A stretch of DNA of 64,000 nucleotides from [Phialemoniopsis] sp. UDSM-2020 (lineage: Eukaryota > Ascomycota > Sordariomycetes > Thyridiales > Thyridiaceae): positions 1,612,001-1,676,000 of the forward strand of contig JAEILZ010000004.1 of assembly GCA_018873225.1 (NCBI GenBank), in the 5' to 3' direction. The notes beneath the pieces are model-generated. The model was not told the origin of the DNA, searched no databases, and saw only the letters and a program-made list of their open reading frames with translations. Shown here in pieces: positions 14,531-25,878 of the stretch (its first letter is position 1; each line of letters opens with the position of its first letter). A program made the position numbers and the translations under genes.

Positions 14531-17210
14531 GGTTCAACCAGGGCCTCGCTGGGTACACTTGCCAGGGTGGACAAAGCTTCATGTCCAATCCTTTGCGAAT
14601 AGCTTCATTTTCTGAGCTCTTTGCGCCAGAGACGAACAAACTTCATGACACCAGAGATCCAGTGATCTCTCTTTCCTATACTCAAAACGTCGGTGTTATC
14701 GTCTTCTTGGGATTTCCATCACCTTCTTGCCCCTGGCCCCTTACGCAACATGGGCTTTTCTTTTCTACACTTACCCCATTGATGCCCAGATGCACTTGCC
14801 AACTGCAGCACATCTCAGGGTCTTCAAGCCCCATCTTTCATACCCGATATTTTCGGTTACGGCACTCGCTGCTGCAGAAGCCCGACAATGCTTCTTTCCC
14901 CTTGTCCAGATCGTCCACTCAACTTTCCCTTTTTGCAACCTTCCATGTTGTTACAACTTGCCTTTCCAAGCTTTGCGACTTGGAATTTTATTTATTCTAT
15001 CATGAAGATCAGAGACAAGTGTCAAATCTGTTCTTCTATTGGTCGCCCTGCTCCGAGTGACACAGCATCAGGATCGTGACATGGATTCCATCGTCTCCGC
15101 CTCCCTTCGGTTATCAACATTGCGCTCTGCACGATGAGGCAGTCACCCGCCGCCGTCCCACCACAACCCTTGCTGTCATCACCACTTCTCCTGTCGATTC
15201 TTCGCCTCTCTCCTCTTGGAGTTGCGACGCAACAACACGAAACAGCCTTGTTGGTGGCGGCCGTGCCCCACGGCGACCTTTGCAAAGCTGGAAGCTGGTA
15301 GGGTTCAGGGGTTCGGGCAGGATTTCCTGCTTCACTCGAGGGTGACATACCGAAGGGGGCACATGAGGGTCTCGACAATTCGCTCTTTCGCCTTCTCTGC
15401 GTCGGAGACGTCAATTTAGCAATATCAATGACTATCGCCAGGCGGTCATTGATGCATTGCCCTCGACGACTACTCCCATTGTTTCCAAACTTGGATACCG
15501 CTCCGTCCTCGGACACGGGGGAAGGTCCACACACCGTTTGCAAAACGTGGGAGGCACGAAGGCTAGGCCATGATCCAGATCCCTCCCTCTCTCGATGTCG
15601 TCCAGTCGGATGCCTCAGAGGATTTCCATGATAATTGCACCCCACGCCTCGAGTGACCGACGACCGGACAACTCAAGGCTAAGACCTCCACACATGCTTG
15701 ACCACCAAAGCTCGGAGTGGCTTCAGAAGCAGCGGAGACTTGTCTACTTGGGTCAAGTACCTATTCTCATTCGATACTTGCGGGCAGTGTCGGTCTTGAC
15801 ACATCCACGCCCCCTCACGACCTCCCCCCTGAAAATTTCCTCGCATGCCCAATGCGACTCTGGCCCGGGAAGCACCTGTCAAGTTGGGCGCGGAAGCTTC
15901 CCTGTCTACTCCCGGATCTTCTCTCCCTCCTCTAGCGATGCGCGATGAAGAGCGTAATCTTCTCAGAAAGTTGACCGCCATTTATGGCCCGCGAGACAAG
16001 CTCATCTTCCATGAATCATTCCCTGCCGTGGAACACCATCTTTTCTGCGATGCAGTGCGACCTGCGGGCGGGAGGATGACCAGGCGCTTGTGGCTGCTGC
16101 GGTGCCATGTAGGACAGCCTGGCAAGGTAGCTACGCACCGCCTGTTGTGTGAGCAGGCCGTGATGCCTCTGGTGGCTGCCACTGGTGGGCCTGTCTATAC
16201 TGCTGGTCGCAAAGCCCACAGAACCTCTCACACCTTTGCCATTTCGTCGCCTGCATTTGTCATTTGCAGCGGCCAGCACAACTCCCGAGCCGTGATTGAC
16301 TTTGATTCACAAGAGGCCTACTTTGGCGGCCGTATTGACAACACTTTTCTGATAACTTTGCATGGCAAGCAGCGGACAATCCCTAACAATCGATTGGCCG
16401 ACGACATGAGACAATGAAGTAGCGTCAACATCGAGCTAGTATTCTAGCTCTATGTGGCAGGATATCCTCGGCACCGAGGTCTGGTAGTATGATCCGTCAA
16501 TTGTTGCACTCTTTGCCCAATCTTGATGAAGATACCTCTGCAAGCTAGTCGGGCACCATCCACAGCTTGGATCTGCTCAACAGTTGTAAATCATTGTCGA
16601 ACATAAATGATATGCCTCGAGAATAGCAGCATCATACGTAGAGGTTCCAGATACATGAGCTCAGGTATCTACGTCCTGGATACCTAGTTACCTGACTATG
16701 GACGCCCAGAAGAGCAGGTGTATCCTCAAACTTCAGCCACAGTCCTCACCTTGTCATCCAAGGCTTTGGCTCAATCTCGCCGAAGGAAGCCGAACGTGGG
16801 TAACGGCCCCGTTGATTGGACGTGGAGTGCTTGTGAGCAAAGCCAACTCGTAAAACCGGACAGGGTTCACTGGAGCTTTGTCCCTCAGGACTTTTCTCTC
16901 AAAAAGGTCAGCTCGAGACAGGCCCTTGTCATTATCAACGGGATACCTATCGCAGGACTCGACAAATTGGGTAAGAAGCTACCCTGGCTCCATGCGGTCT
17001 GCCCATTGCGCTCAGGACGCGTCTTTCGACCCCAGGTCGAGGCCCTTCTCGTTGCTTTTCTGCAACTCGACCGTTTGGATACTCGGCGACCGGGGGGGGT
17101 GATGTCTCTGGGGCCAGGCATTGTCTTCAAGGGAGCTATGGCGCCTGGAAAGAACAAGGTTGCTTTGCAAAGCCCGTGATAGGGCCGCGGCAACTCCCAG
17201 CCCCCTACAT

Positions 17211-17227
17211 CTCCTCCTCCTCCTCCT
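17211..17227. repeat. CTC trinucleotide microsatellite
   Basis: Uninterrupted CTC/TCC repeats follow a C-rich stretch. This is simple sequence in the gene-poor region with no coding context that I trust. Confidence 0.7.
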
Positions 17228-18355
17228 TTCCCGCTCAAGCCTCGAAACCTTGACCGTGAACACACAGACTCTGTGAAGTCACCAGACCGGTTTTCCCAGG
17301 ACCAGGTTTGGAGGTTGAAGAAAAAGCAAAAAAAGAGAGGGGGGCGGTAAGCCCGGTTCTTTGTTGATCGAGAACGAGTCTAGTCTTGCACAAGCTTCGC
17401 ATGTTCCGGTCTGCCGCGGGCGGACGAGGAACGGCATGGTACTAGCTCCCATGACAGGTCGATGCTGCAGGCTGCCGCCTCTAATTCTGATCGCCTTCTG
17501 CGGTAGCGAGCATAATCCCCAAGGAGGAGTAGGAGCACCCTTACCTTGTCAACAGGGGTGGGCGGTGTGTGCGCTGTGTTCGCGAGTGCCTGTCATGTTT
17601 CTATTCTTCGAGAGAAGTCGTACAAGGGCCATCCCGGCCAAGACCTGGGAATGCTGTTTTCCCCCAAATTTGATGCGAGTTCAAACTTCTCCATGTCGAA
17701 GAGCCCATGTACCCGGACGTCACCCCAAGGACGACTCGTAGGTGTACGCGTATCACTCGCTCACTCCCTCCATCGCTCACCGTGGACTACCTACGCCGCG
17801 CCAAGAACTGTTTATGGCATTCTTATCGTACCATACGACGGTCTAGAGTACCAAAAATGAAGAGCAAAGACTGATCCCTGGCCTTGCTCTTGCCGTATAT
17901 GCATTCACACAGAAAAGACATACATGAGGTAATGGGTACATATGGCCGAGAACCAAAAACCTATCCACCATCTTACCCATCCCCCGACAAAGCGCGGATG
18001 CAGGCTGGACGCTCCGGACGAGGCAGGGAACATGGTTTTAAACAGAGTTCACGGACTTGCATGATTGGTGATTCAGAGACATCATCACCAGGTCATGAGG
18101 GGGTCGACTTCATGGCTCTCAAAAGGTGTGTGGGCGGTAAGGGACTAGATCTCCGTTGTCTTGTGTGTGAAACGTTTTCCTCGGACCTTCCCGCGGGGGA
18201 GGTGAAGGGGACGGGCCATGCCTATTGCCATGCCATGTTCGATCTGGAAATTTGAGGGATTTGCTCCGCTGGGGGAAATGAGCGATTCAGGCCGCTGTGT
18301 CTGAATGGGATAATTCCTTGATGCCCAACGTGGTCTGTGGTTTCTCGAGATCGAG

Positions 18356-18511
18356 ATGCTGACGGAAGACTTCGATGAGAAGGAGGAGTTCGATGGAGAG
18401 AGCGCTCCGCCTTCTGGTCTGACCGTGGATTCTGGGTCTAAGCTGGAGAACGAGTGTCAGAATTGCGGAGCGTACTGTGAAAAGAGTGATCTCGCTTGTA
18501 GAGGGAGTTGA
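18356..18511 (+). CDS. possible short protein with Cys motif (doubtful)
   Basis: A 51-codon frame from ATG 18356 to TGA 18509. It has an acidic first half and a C-terminal C-x2-C-x3-C-x6-C pattern (residues 34, 37, 41, 48), and uses codons typical of the neighbouring genes (GAG and AAG preferred). It is convergent with the carrier gene that ends at 18799. No signal peptide and no known family. It may be one exon of a larger gene continuing right, or chance, since the opposite strand is also open. Confidence 0.2.
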   Translation: MLTEDFDEKEEFDGESAPPSGLTVDSGSKLENECQNCGAYCEKSDLACRGS

Positions 18512-18798
18512 GGGAGTCAGCGACCAACGTCTTTTGCCCTCCTGAAGGGGTCCTCGTAAGACTATGAGGACTGCATTCTCACGAGAGCAAACGCCATGAT
18601 AACCAGATTCAAGGCAACAAAGTCGAGGCTGCCATGGAGTACAACAGTATACGCTCAAGATCAGTTTCATGTCTGTGACTACCAGTTCGTTCCATGCCCC
18701 TGAACGAGCAGATCCCAAGAATTGTCGCATCGATGCTATGAATCTCACGATGCACAGTCTAATTAACGTCTATCCATATCGTACAGACCACCACAGCG

Positions 18799-19862
18799 TC
18801 AAGCCATCCGAGGCAAGTAATACTTGACATTCTCGTACACAAGGAACGTGACCCACGTCGCCGGCAGCACCCTCACGACGCCCGGCATCAGACCGCGATA
18901 GAAGCCGCGGTACCCTTCCTCCCTCCACAGCTGCGACACGACGCCCACGATGCCCCGGCCGAACCGCGCCTCGGCGTCGTAGTTTTGCAGCCGGCTGCGC
19001 ACCACTTGGTAAGGGTACGTCACGGCGCCGGCGACGAGCTTGGACGCCGTCGATATGACGAGCGTCGCCTCGTTGGACACCCTCGTGCTATTCTCGACGC
19101 CCGCTCCGCCACCTCCAGCAGCAGCAGCAGCCGCTTCTTCCCTCCGGCGCCTGCGGGTAAAGTAGAAGCGCTTGGCCGGCTCGTACACGGCGAACTGCAC
19201 GGCGCCGTGGCTGACGCCGACCATCCCGACAGCCAGACCGCGGTAAAACCCGCGGAAGCCCTCGGTGCGCAGGATGTGCCGCGCGCCGGCCCACATGCCC
19301 GGGTAGGCCCCGGCCGCGTGGCGGTCCGACGAGAGCATGCGCGTCTTGAGCACCCATACGGGGTTGGTGAGGACCTGCGTCGTGAGCCCCGCGAGCCCGG
19401 ATGCGACGAAGTAGTCGGTCGGCGAGAGCTGCACCTGCTCTGCTGCCGCTGCCGCTGGGGATGGTGGTGGTGCTGGCTTGGCGTCGCGCAGGAGTCCCTC
19501 GAAGCGCGACTTGAAGAAGAAGAAGGAGGCCCAGCTCGAGGCGTTGCCGACGAGGTTGGGCGCCAGGCCGCGGTAGAGCGCGGCGACGGGGTGCGACTGC
19601 GTGTTGGTCACGAGGCTGCGCAGCAGGGCGACGGTGCTCAGGGACTGCGGGTTCGCGACGGTGCTGCGGTGGACTATGTGATTGTCTTTTAGTAAATCTT
19701 GTTGGGTCAATGAATATTGATCGATGGATGATACATACTCTGCATGCGCGTCTTGACAATGTCGAGCGGGTGGACGATGAGGGTGGCTATCGAGCCGGCC
19801 GAGAGGCCGGCAATGGTCTCGACCAGGGCTGGCGAGAGACCCTCATGTTTGGCATCCGTCAT
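18799..19862 (-). CDS. FLX1: mitochondrial carrier, FAD/folate (FLX1/SLC25A32) type
   Basis: Inner-membrane carrier expected to move FAD or folate between cytosol and mitochondrial matrix. Exons 19862-19739 and 19673-18799 (intron 19738-19674 begins GTATGT), 332 residues. Three carrier repeats are visible. The first signature is HPLDIVKTRM near residue 31. The second is NPVWVLKTRM, with Trp in place of the acidic residue. The third is YPYQVVRSRL. The NPVW and YPYQVVR variants are characteristic of the folate/FAD/pyrimidine-nucleotide subgroup, and a GNASSW segment in helix 2 matches FLX1-like members. Two low-complexity loops are inserted: an Ala/Pro loop in the first half and an Arg/Glu/Ala/Gly loop before the third repeat. 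The carrier family is near certain; the exact substrate is inferred. Confidence 0.9.
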
Positions 19863-20466
19863 AAGAGAAACTTGATCGGTCTCCTGTTACATGGCGAGTT
19901 TGAAAATTGTTAATGTGCTGCTTGGTTTTATCCAGCTCTTATGAGAAGTGATGGTGAGTATGAAGTTTTGAGGATTAGTGATGACGAAATAGGCGACCCA
20001 AAAATTTGGGGATATTCTCGGCTTGCGACACCGAACAAAGCCGAGATAGATCGTAGCAAATTACACAACAGCAGCACTTTCTCGGAGTTTAAGTCATATG
20101 GCAAGCATGATATTCGATCTCTCAAGAACGACATTCACAGTCTTTCAGAGAGCCGGAATCATGGTGCAGGATCGAACTCGCAAGGTCCAACTCATATGGG
20201 AGGCAACGGATGGTCCTTTACGCATCTGTTTTGACGTTCAGGGGTCATGCAGGCCCATGTCTATTACAATATAATACAACAGTTGTGATGTTTCCGCATT
20301 TCAAGCCACTCGTCGGTCAAGGTCCAAAGGTCGCAACTCTGTTCCTCCAACGCCGCGCCACAGGTGCATACAGCCAACGCATCCGTCATGAGCAAGGCCG
20401 GTCAACGCCTATTCCATAGCCTAGTATACAAATCCTCGACCACCTCGGTTGTGGTTGTTCGTCAAT
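19863..20466. other. intergenic, carrier promoter and TOM7 3' region
   Basis: About 600 bp between the start of the carrier gene and the stop of TOM7, both on the minus strand. A 97-codon plus-strand ATG frame at 19941-20234 is hydrophilic but uses AT-ending codons unlike the neighbours, so I do not call it. Confidence 0.5.
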
Positions 20467-20900
20467 CTAAGAAAGCGGCGACAGAAGTCTGTGTCATATG
20501 GATGTCAGCTATGGCTGGCAGCCTCTTAGGGGAAGACTATGTGATGAAGCGTACCGGATGATCGAAGGGCGAGGCTCGCTGCGGGTGTAGCCTGATTCTA
20601 ATGTTAGATCTCGAAGTCGCTCAAATACCATATTGGATAGATAATCCTGTCAAGGCAGCGTACCGAGGTAGAGAACGAGAGGCAGATAGCCGCTGCGGGA
20701 TGTTAGCTATCCATCCAAGCATGAACCCTCATAGGGAGACGATCGAGACGCACTAGTGAATGGCAACACGGGAGATCTCAATGATCTTTCCAATGCGCTC
20801 CTGCAGATACAAGCGTATGTTAGTGCGCCATACTTCAACATCAATATCTGGGCTGTCATTCGGCGAGGCGGACCTTGGACTCTTCGGAGAGGGCGAACAT
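20467..20900 (-). CDS. TOM7: TOM7, small subunit of the mitochondrial import receptor complex
   Basis: Outer-membrane subunit that modulates assembly and stability of the TOM translocase. Five exons encode only 53 residues: 20900-20874, 20800-20754, 20692-20664, 20591-20555 and 20488-20467 (27, 47, 29, 37 and 22 nt, total 162). The protein starts MFALSEESK, continues with an amphipathic ERIGKIIEISRVAIHY stretch and the single hydrophobic anchor GYLPLVLYLGYTRS, and ends LLSPLS. This order and length fit the TOM7 family. Frames join exactly across all four introns. Branch-like CTAAC/CTGAC/TTAG-type elements precede most acceptors. The first donor, GTCCGC, is atypical. The gene is divergent from SF3B4 with 555 bp between start codons. 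No exon is long enough to stand out as an open frame alone. Confidence 0.92.
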
Positions 20901-21455
20901 CGTGACGGTTGATTTGAATAGTCGGAATCCTTCGGTGAGGAACTGGTAGAGAAAGTGTCAGTTAAGCCTGCATCATGGGCATCTTCAGAGTGAGCGCTGT
21001 CACACACCTTGACTGGATTCTTTGTAGAGGGATGGTGGAATGTCGCTCCTGAATGGGGATGTTCAAAGGCTGAGACTTTCTGATGGCGCAGAATTTGGAG
21101 TGCTGATCTAGAAAATGGAAGCTCGGGCCATGATCATCCACAACCACTTAGCATGGGCGCAATGCGCAAGGCTAGCACTATTACAAAATTCTGATCCACC
21201 TAAAAATCCCAGCCTAGCGAGGCTACTTCTCCCGCAAAACAACACCAACCAAGCAAGCATTGGAGCTCCGAACTCCATTGATACACACCCTCATCACAGC
21301 ACTCTCGATTTCTATAACTGTTTGATTCCTTATAACAGGCTTACGCGTCTTATTCGAGAAGAGCGAGCTCGCCGCAGAGCTTCGATCTCGGTCCATCTCA
21401 ACTCACCACCTCACCACCTCTCTGCCTCACTCCCCGCACCCTCTTATCATCGACC
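20901..21455. promoter_or_regulatory. divergent promoter between TOM7 and SF3B4
   Basis: 555 bp separate the two start codons. The SF3B4 side has a C/T-rich leader with repeated CTCACCAC just upstream of its ATG (about 21395-21425), a common feature of fungal 5' UTRs. No specific operator was identified. Confidence 0.55.
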
Positions 21456-22619
21456 ATGTCGAACAAGCACTGGGAGCAGAACAAGGATGCCACCATCTAT
21501 GTCGGCAACCTCGACGAGCGCTTCGCAGAGGGCCTCCTCTGGGAGCTCATGACCCAGATGGGCCCCGTCGTCAACGTCCACATGCCCATGGACCGCATCA
21601 GCCGCACCCACCAGGGCTACGGCTTCGTCGAGTTCGACACGGCCGAGTCGGCCGACTACGCCGCCCGCTGCCTCAACGGCATCCGCGTCTACGGCAAGCC
21701 CATCCGCGTCAACAAGGCCTCGGCCGACAAGCAGCGCGCCGCCGAGAACATTGGCGCCGAGCTCTTTGTCAACAACCTCGACCCCCAGGTCGACGAGAAG
21801 GTCCTCTACGACACCTTTGGCCGCTTCGGCCAGCTCGTCAGCCCGCCCAGCGTCATCCGCGACCAGAACAACGTCTCCAAGGGCTACGGCTTCGTCAGCT
21901 TCGACAGCTTCGAGGCCTCGGACACGGCCCGCGACGCCATGAACGGCCAGTACCTGTTGAGCAAGCAGGTCACCGTCGAGTACGCGTACAAGAAGGACGG
22001 CAAGGGCGAGCGCCACGGCGACGAGGCCGAGCGCAAGCTGGCCGCCGAGGGAAAGAAGCACAACATCGTCCCCGAGCAACAACCCCTGCCGCCTGCCTTC
22101 CTCATGTCCGGCCCCGCGGCTGGCGCTCCCGGTGCCGCGCCCGGCGGTGCCCCTCCCGCTCCCGTCGCACCCGGCTTCGCACCTAGTCCCGTTGCCGGCG
22201 GTCCGCCCATGGCAGCAGGCATCCCCGCCGGTTTTGGCACTCCGCCGCCCGGCGCAGGCGTACGGCCCCCACCGCAAGCCGCATACGGTGGCGCTCCTCC
22301 TCACATGGCCGTTGGCCGCGGCAGCGCCCTCCCGCCTGCCCCGTCAGGCCTGCCGGCACGGCCACCACCGAGCCAGGGCGGATACAACGGTCCCCAGGAC
22401 TACCCGCAGGGCAGCGCTCCCGGTTATCGCGGCGGCCCTCCTCCCCCGATGCCAGGTGCTCCGCCGATGGGTGCTCCCCACGGCTTCGGCGCGCCGCCGC
22501 CACCTGGATTCGGCGGCGCAAACGGCGCTCCCATCCCGCCTCCGGCTGGTTACATGCCGCCGCCCGGGTTTGGCGCCCCACCGCCGGGTCAGGCACCTGC
22601 TGGCTTCAGTCGTCGCTGA
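21456..22619 (+). CDS. SF3B4: splicing factor 3b subunit 4 (SAP49/Hsh49)
   Basis: U2 snRNP protein that helps anchor the SF3b complex near the branch site in the nucleus. Single exon, 387 residues, ATG preceded by CGACC. RRM1 spans about residues 13-91, with RNP2 IYVGNL and RNP1 GYGFVEF. RRM2 spans about 100-180, with LFVNNL and KGYGFVSF. The spacing and the opening (MSNKHWEQNKDATIYVGNLD) match SF3b4. The second half is a Pro/Gly/Ala-rich tail typical of the family. Codon use is strongly C-ending, suggesting good expression. It is convergent with CBP80, 611 bp away. The long minus-strand open frame over it (21447-22304) is a by-product of this codon bias. Confidence 0.96.
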   Translation: MSNKHWEQNKDATIYVGNLDERFAEGLLWELMTQMGPVVNVHMPMDRISRTHQGYGFVEFDTAESADYAARCLNGIRVYGKPIRVNKASADKQRAAENIGAELFVNNLDPQVDEKVLYDTFGRFGQLVSPPSVIRDQNNVSKGYGFVSFDSFEASDTARDAMNGQYLLSKQVTVEYAYKKDGKGERHGDEAERKLAAEGKKHNIVPEQQPLPPAFLMSGPAAGAPGAAPGGAPPAPVAPGFAPSPVAGGPPMAAGIPAGFGTPPPGAGVRPPPQAAYGGAPPHMAVGRGSALPPAPSGLPARPPPSQGGYNGPQDYPQGSAPGYRGGPPPPMPGAPPMGAPHGFGAPPPPGFGGANGAPIPPPAGYMPPPGFGAPPPGQAPAGFSRR

Positions 22620-23230
22620 GGGATTAGAAGTCGTGATCGAATATAGGATTGAGAAGATCATGTTTCAACCAAGGACTACCTCGACATGAGCACCGCCCAG
22701 GCAATAACATGCCGGCTCGGGAGAACAGCAAGATCCAGGTGTCTGGTCGAGTAGCTATGCTTATGTTATCAGCCGATCAACGGGATATGCCGGCAATGCT
22801 TGGATATCTACCCTGCACACTCCTGAAGAGAAGAAAGGTCGTCGAGGCAAGCTCGCGGCTTCGTGGGGTGTGAGACAGGCATAGAAAGGGACTTGCGAGG
22901 ACGATGCTAGAAATGATACCCATGTACAATTACTACATACACCCATAAGCTATAGCAGCTAGGTGAAAATAGAAATAGGCGTTCAAAGAGGTATTATATG
23001 GGCGCCCCTTAACCTGGTCAGACTCGTGCTTGATAGCGAAACTTGTAGTATTTTTTTCTTTTGAAACTATTAGATACAGAAGACCTTAATGCCGAGTCTT
23101 TCAAAAAGAACCCTTTTGATACATGATGGTACACACGAATACAGGCCCCTCGGCAAAGACTATTCCGGCTTTTATCTCGGTATGTTTCAAACGCTCCCAA
23201 TCATATCCGATGTTAGTCAAGGATGCTTAC
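22620..23230. other. intergenic between convergent SF3B4 and CBP80
   Basis: Holds the two facing 3' UTRs. A/T-rich patches occur around 22960-23070 and could contain the poly(A) signals. No gene seen. Confidence 0.5.
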
Positions 23231-25878
23231 TCAAGACTCCATCTTCTCCTCCCCATCGGAAGCGCCGTGCTTCTTTTCCACCTCGATCAGGAAGGCTTCC
23301 TCGATCGCAGACCTCCGCCTAAACACGCGGAGCCAGCGCTCTCCCCATCGCTTGACCAGCGCATCCCGCTCGCTCGCCTGCTCGTCGGCCATCTCGATCA
23401 TCTCGTCCTTGGTACCGCTCGCCCACGCGACCAGGGCATCCTCGAGGAGCCTAAATAGCTCCCGCATAGCCTTGATCTCCGCGGCTTTGGTCGCGGCCTC
23501 TGTCTTATCCGAGGTCATCGCGACGTCGTCGTCCCCATTCTCGGGGAGAGCGGCGGCGGCACCTGAAGGGTTCTCCGTGACTTCGCGAGTGTGCTTGGTC
23601 ACTTTGACGACCGTGTTAGAGACCATCTCGTACAAGTGAGCATCCGCCAGGGCGGCGCCGCGGTTGGAGCCGGCGTCGTTGATCAGAGCCCATTGGATGA
23701 CGGCGGCAGGTGAGAGAATGCTGTAGTTCAGCAGTTTGCCAATAATGGCGATAGCCACGCCCGGGTGTGCCGACCAGTAGTTCATGACCGACGAAATGAT
23801 CTGTGCGCGCGCGGCCTCAGACGCGACACCTGCGTCGAGAAGGCGATCCTTGGTGCGTTCGATGCACGCGAGCACATGGGAGAGCGATTTCGATCCGACG
23901 TGCAGGACAGCGGTGGTGAAAACATCGGTTGATGCCACCAGGGGGTCGATGCTGCGATCAATAGCCAGGTTGTGGATGCGCTCAATGACTGGCTGGATCT
24001 CTTCATCAGCGGCCTTGCGCTTCAGCAGGGAGGCCAGCTCCCGACCTTCTTCCGCAAAAGGCGTGCCTGGAAACGATTTGGTTAGACACGGGTATCTCGC
24101 GTGGCTGTGGAGGGACAAAGTAGCTTACTGTCGTTCTTGAACTTGAATTCGGGCATCTCCTGTTCCTTCTCGGGCGTGATCATATCCTTGAACTCGGCAG
24201 GCAACGTGTTCTTGATGCGTTGCGCGAAGCTGAGTCGGATCTCCTTGTCAATCGCGCCACGAATGAACGCCTTGCGCGGATGTAGCGTGGGTAGTTCTGC
24301 GTCCTCGACCCATTCGGTCCACTTCCAGGTAAAACCAAAGTTGCTCAAATGGTGAGCAAACCAGTCGATGAATCGATTGCTGAGCTCGAGGTCCAGCCGA
24401 CTGCAGTTCTTGTAGAGATACCTTATAGCTCTGCCAAGACTCGGTGCTATCGCTGCAGGAGCAATCTTGCAAGCCTCTGTCAGGACCGCATGATAGTATA
24501 CCAGCTTGTGCTCAGGGGAGGGAAGCGAGAAAAGCTGCGAAAAGACGGCGTCAACAGCAGCGTCCTCGGGCTTCCAGGTAGATTTGCCAGACTCGACATC
24601 CTTAAGGCGATCGAATGGCGTAGCGCGCTTAACGAAGGTCCCGTCTGCGAAATAGCAATCGAGGTCGATGAGACAGCGAGCTGTCACGTTGCGGTTGAAG
24701 TCTAGAAAGTTAATCGTGTCCAGCAACGCATCTCGCACCAAGGACGCAGCAATGTCTGTGACCGGGGGCACGGACTCGATCTCTTGATTCGAGTAAACCG
24801 AAAAGTAAACCTCCGGGAAGAGGGGCCGCGGGCCAGCAACGACCGTCTCCGGGACAGTAATAGTCGGAAGGGGATGCTTCTGCGCCTCATCTAGCTTTGC
24901 TTGTTGTTCTACTTCCTCCAAAGGCATCCTCCACGGCCGAGGAATGCATGAGAGGGCCCAAGCATTACTGGCCTCGGCCTGCAGTTGTTTTTGCAACAGT
25001 CCGATGACGCTCGAAGAGGCCGCAGGGCTCTCCTCGCCAGCTTCCGGAAGGTATGGGTCAATCAACTGCTGGAGTGAATGGGGCTCGGATGCGATAATGT
25101 CGGTCTTGTCCATGAGATCGGCCGCTTTTTGGTGCCATTGTCCGGGCGCCGCGGCCATCAGGTAGGGAAGAGTAAGCAGGATAATCTTGACAAGCTCAGT
25201 GCCAATTGTCTGTTCATGCAAGGATCAGTAACTTGTCGCATTGAGCAGGGCTCTGCCAGGCACTTACGTCATCGGAACTGGCAGTTTGCAAATCAACAGC
25301 TCGTGCAAAGAGCTCCTCCAAGACGGGAAACAGACCGTCTCCTTCAAGGCAGCTTTGCATGCACGCCAAGAACTTGAGGTTCTGTTTTACCTCTCTCCAC
25401 TTGCCAGCCTTGATGCTCTCCTCGGTAGCCGTAACAACCCGGCGTAGCACTTCGACAGTGATATCGGATTTGAGGGTGTTCATGATCAGAACAACGGCGG
25501 CGACGAAGGGTGTCTTGAGTGGCTGTTCAACAACCAGCTGGCAGACGAGGCTGACGAAGTTCTCTCGGAGCTGGGAGTCGTCATCGTTGTCTGCTACCAT
25601 TTGAGCAATGCCCACAACCTCCTCATGCCATTTCCGCAGGGGTGATTCGGCGAGCGACAGGAGCTGCTTGCGAACGCGAATGGGAATGGGCACGTCATGA
25701 CGCCGGCGCTGGTGGTGACGTTCGTAGTCATCATCTGAAGGTCAAGCAAGTCAGTCAAATACGCTCATGGATCGCCGGGAGATACTGAGATCACTGATTG
25801 AAGCTTACCACGATGTCTCCTCTTGCGATTGTACCCGCCGCCGCCGCCGCCGCCTTGTCTGCGATCGTAATCGCCCAT
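23231..25878 (-). CDS. CBC1: nuclear cap-binding complex large subunit CBP80 (NCBP1/Sto1)
   Basis: Large scaffold of the nuclear cap-binding complex, which binds capped pre-mRNA with CBP20 and couples the cap to splicing, export and the pioneer round of translation. Exons 25878-25809, 25734-25268, 25209-24129 and 24066-23231; 817 residues in one continuous frame. The N-terminus has a run of seven glycines (GGC/GGG repeat at about 25838-25858), then a basic segment that could serve as nuclear import signal. A MIF4G-type helical domain begins near residue 40 (PLRKWHEEVVGIAQMVADND). Two further helical repeats follow, including SLVRDALLDTINFLDFNR and a C-terminal block starting PFAEEGRELASLLKRK. 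Length fits the family. Divergent from CTP synthase. Confidence 0.93.

Larger units (their letters stand above)
3141..18798. other. 15.6-kb gene-poor region
   Basis: I found no gene that I can defend here. Open frames of 100-220 codons exist (for example 11306-11971 plus, 8818-9390 plus, 15845-16417 plus, 15022-15645 minus), but they are near the length expected by chance in this much sequence. Most lack ATG starts or have Ser/Arg/Cys/His/Trp-rich composition, and none shows a family motif. No transposase, reverse transcriptase or long terminal repeats were seen. The left end should hold the promoter, 5' UTR and missing first exon of the zinc-finger gene. Small inverted repeats, a 10-bp tandem repeat and a CTC tract are listed separately. 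Small intron-rich genes like TOM7 could still be hidden. Confidence 0.5.

Noticed and set aside
15845..16417. 190-codon plus-strand ATG frame
   Set aside because: Composition is Arg/His/Cys-rich with no domain; no supporting splice or neighbour evidence.
18985..19692. 235-codon plus-strand frame over the mitochondrial carrier
   Set aside because: Antisense shadow of a GC-rich exon; Arg/Gly/Val/Glu composition and no domain.
19941..20234. 97-codon ATG frame in the carrier promoter
   Set aside because: AT-ending codons unlike all neighbours and no motif.
21447..22304. 285-codon open frame on the minus strand over SF3B4
   Set aside because: It is antisense to a clearly conserved gene and is Gly/Ala/Val/Asp-rich, the mirror of C-ending codons.
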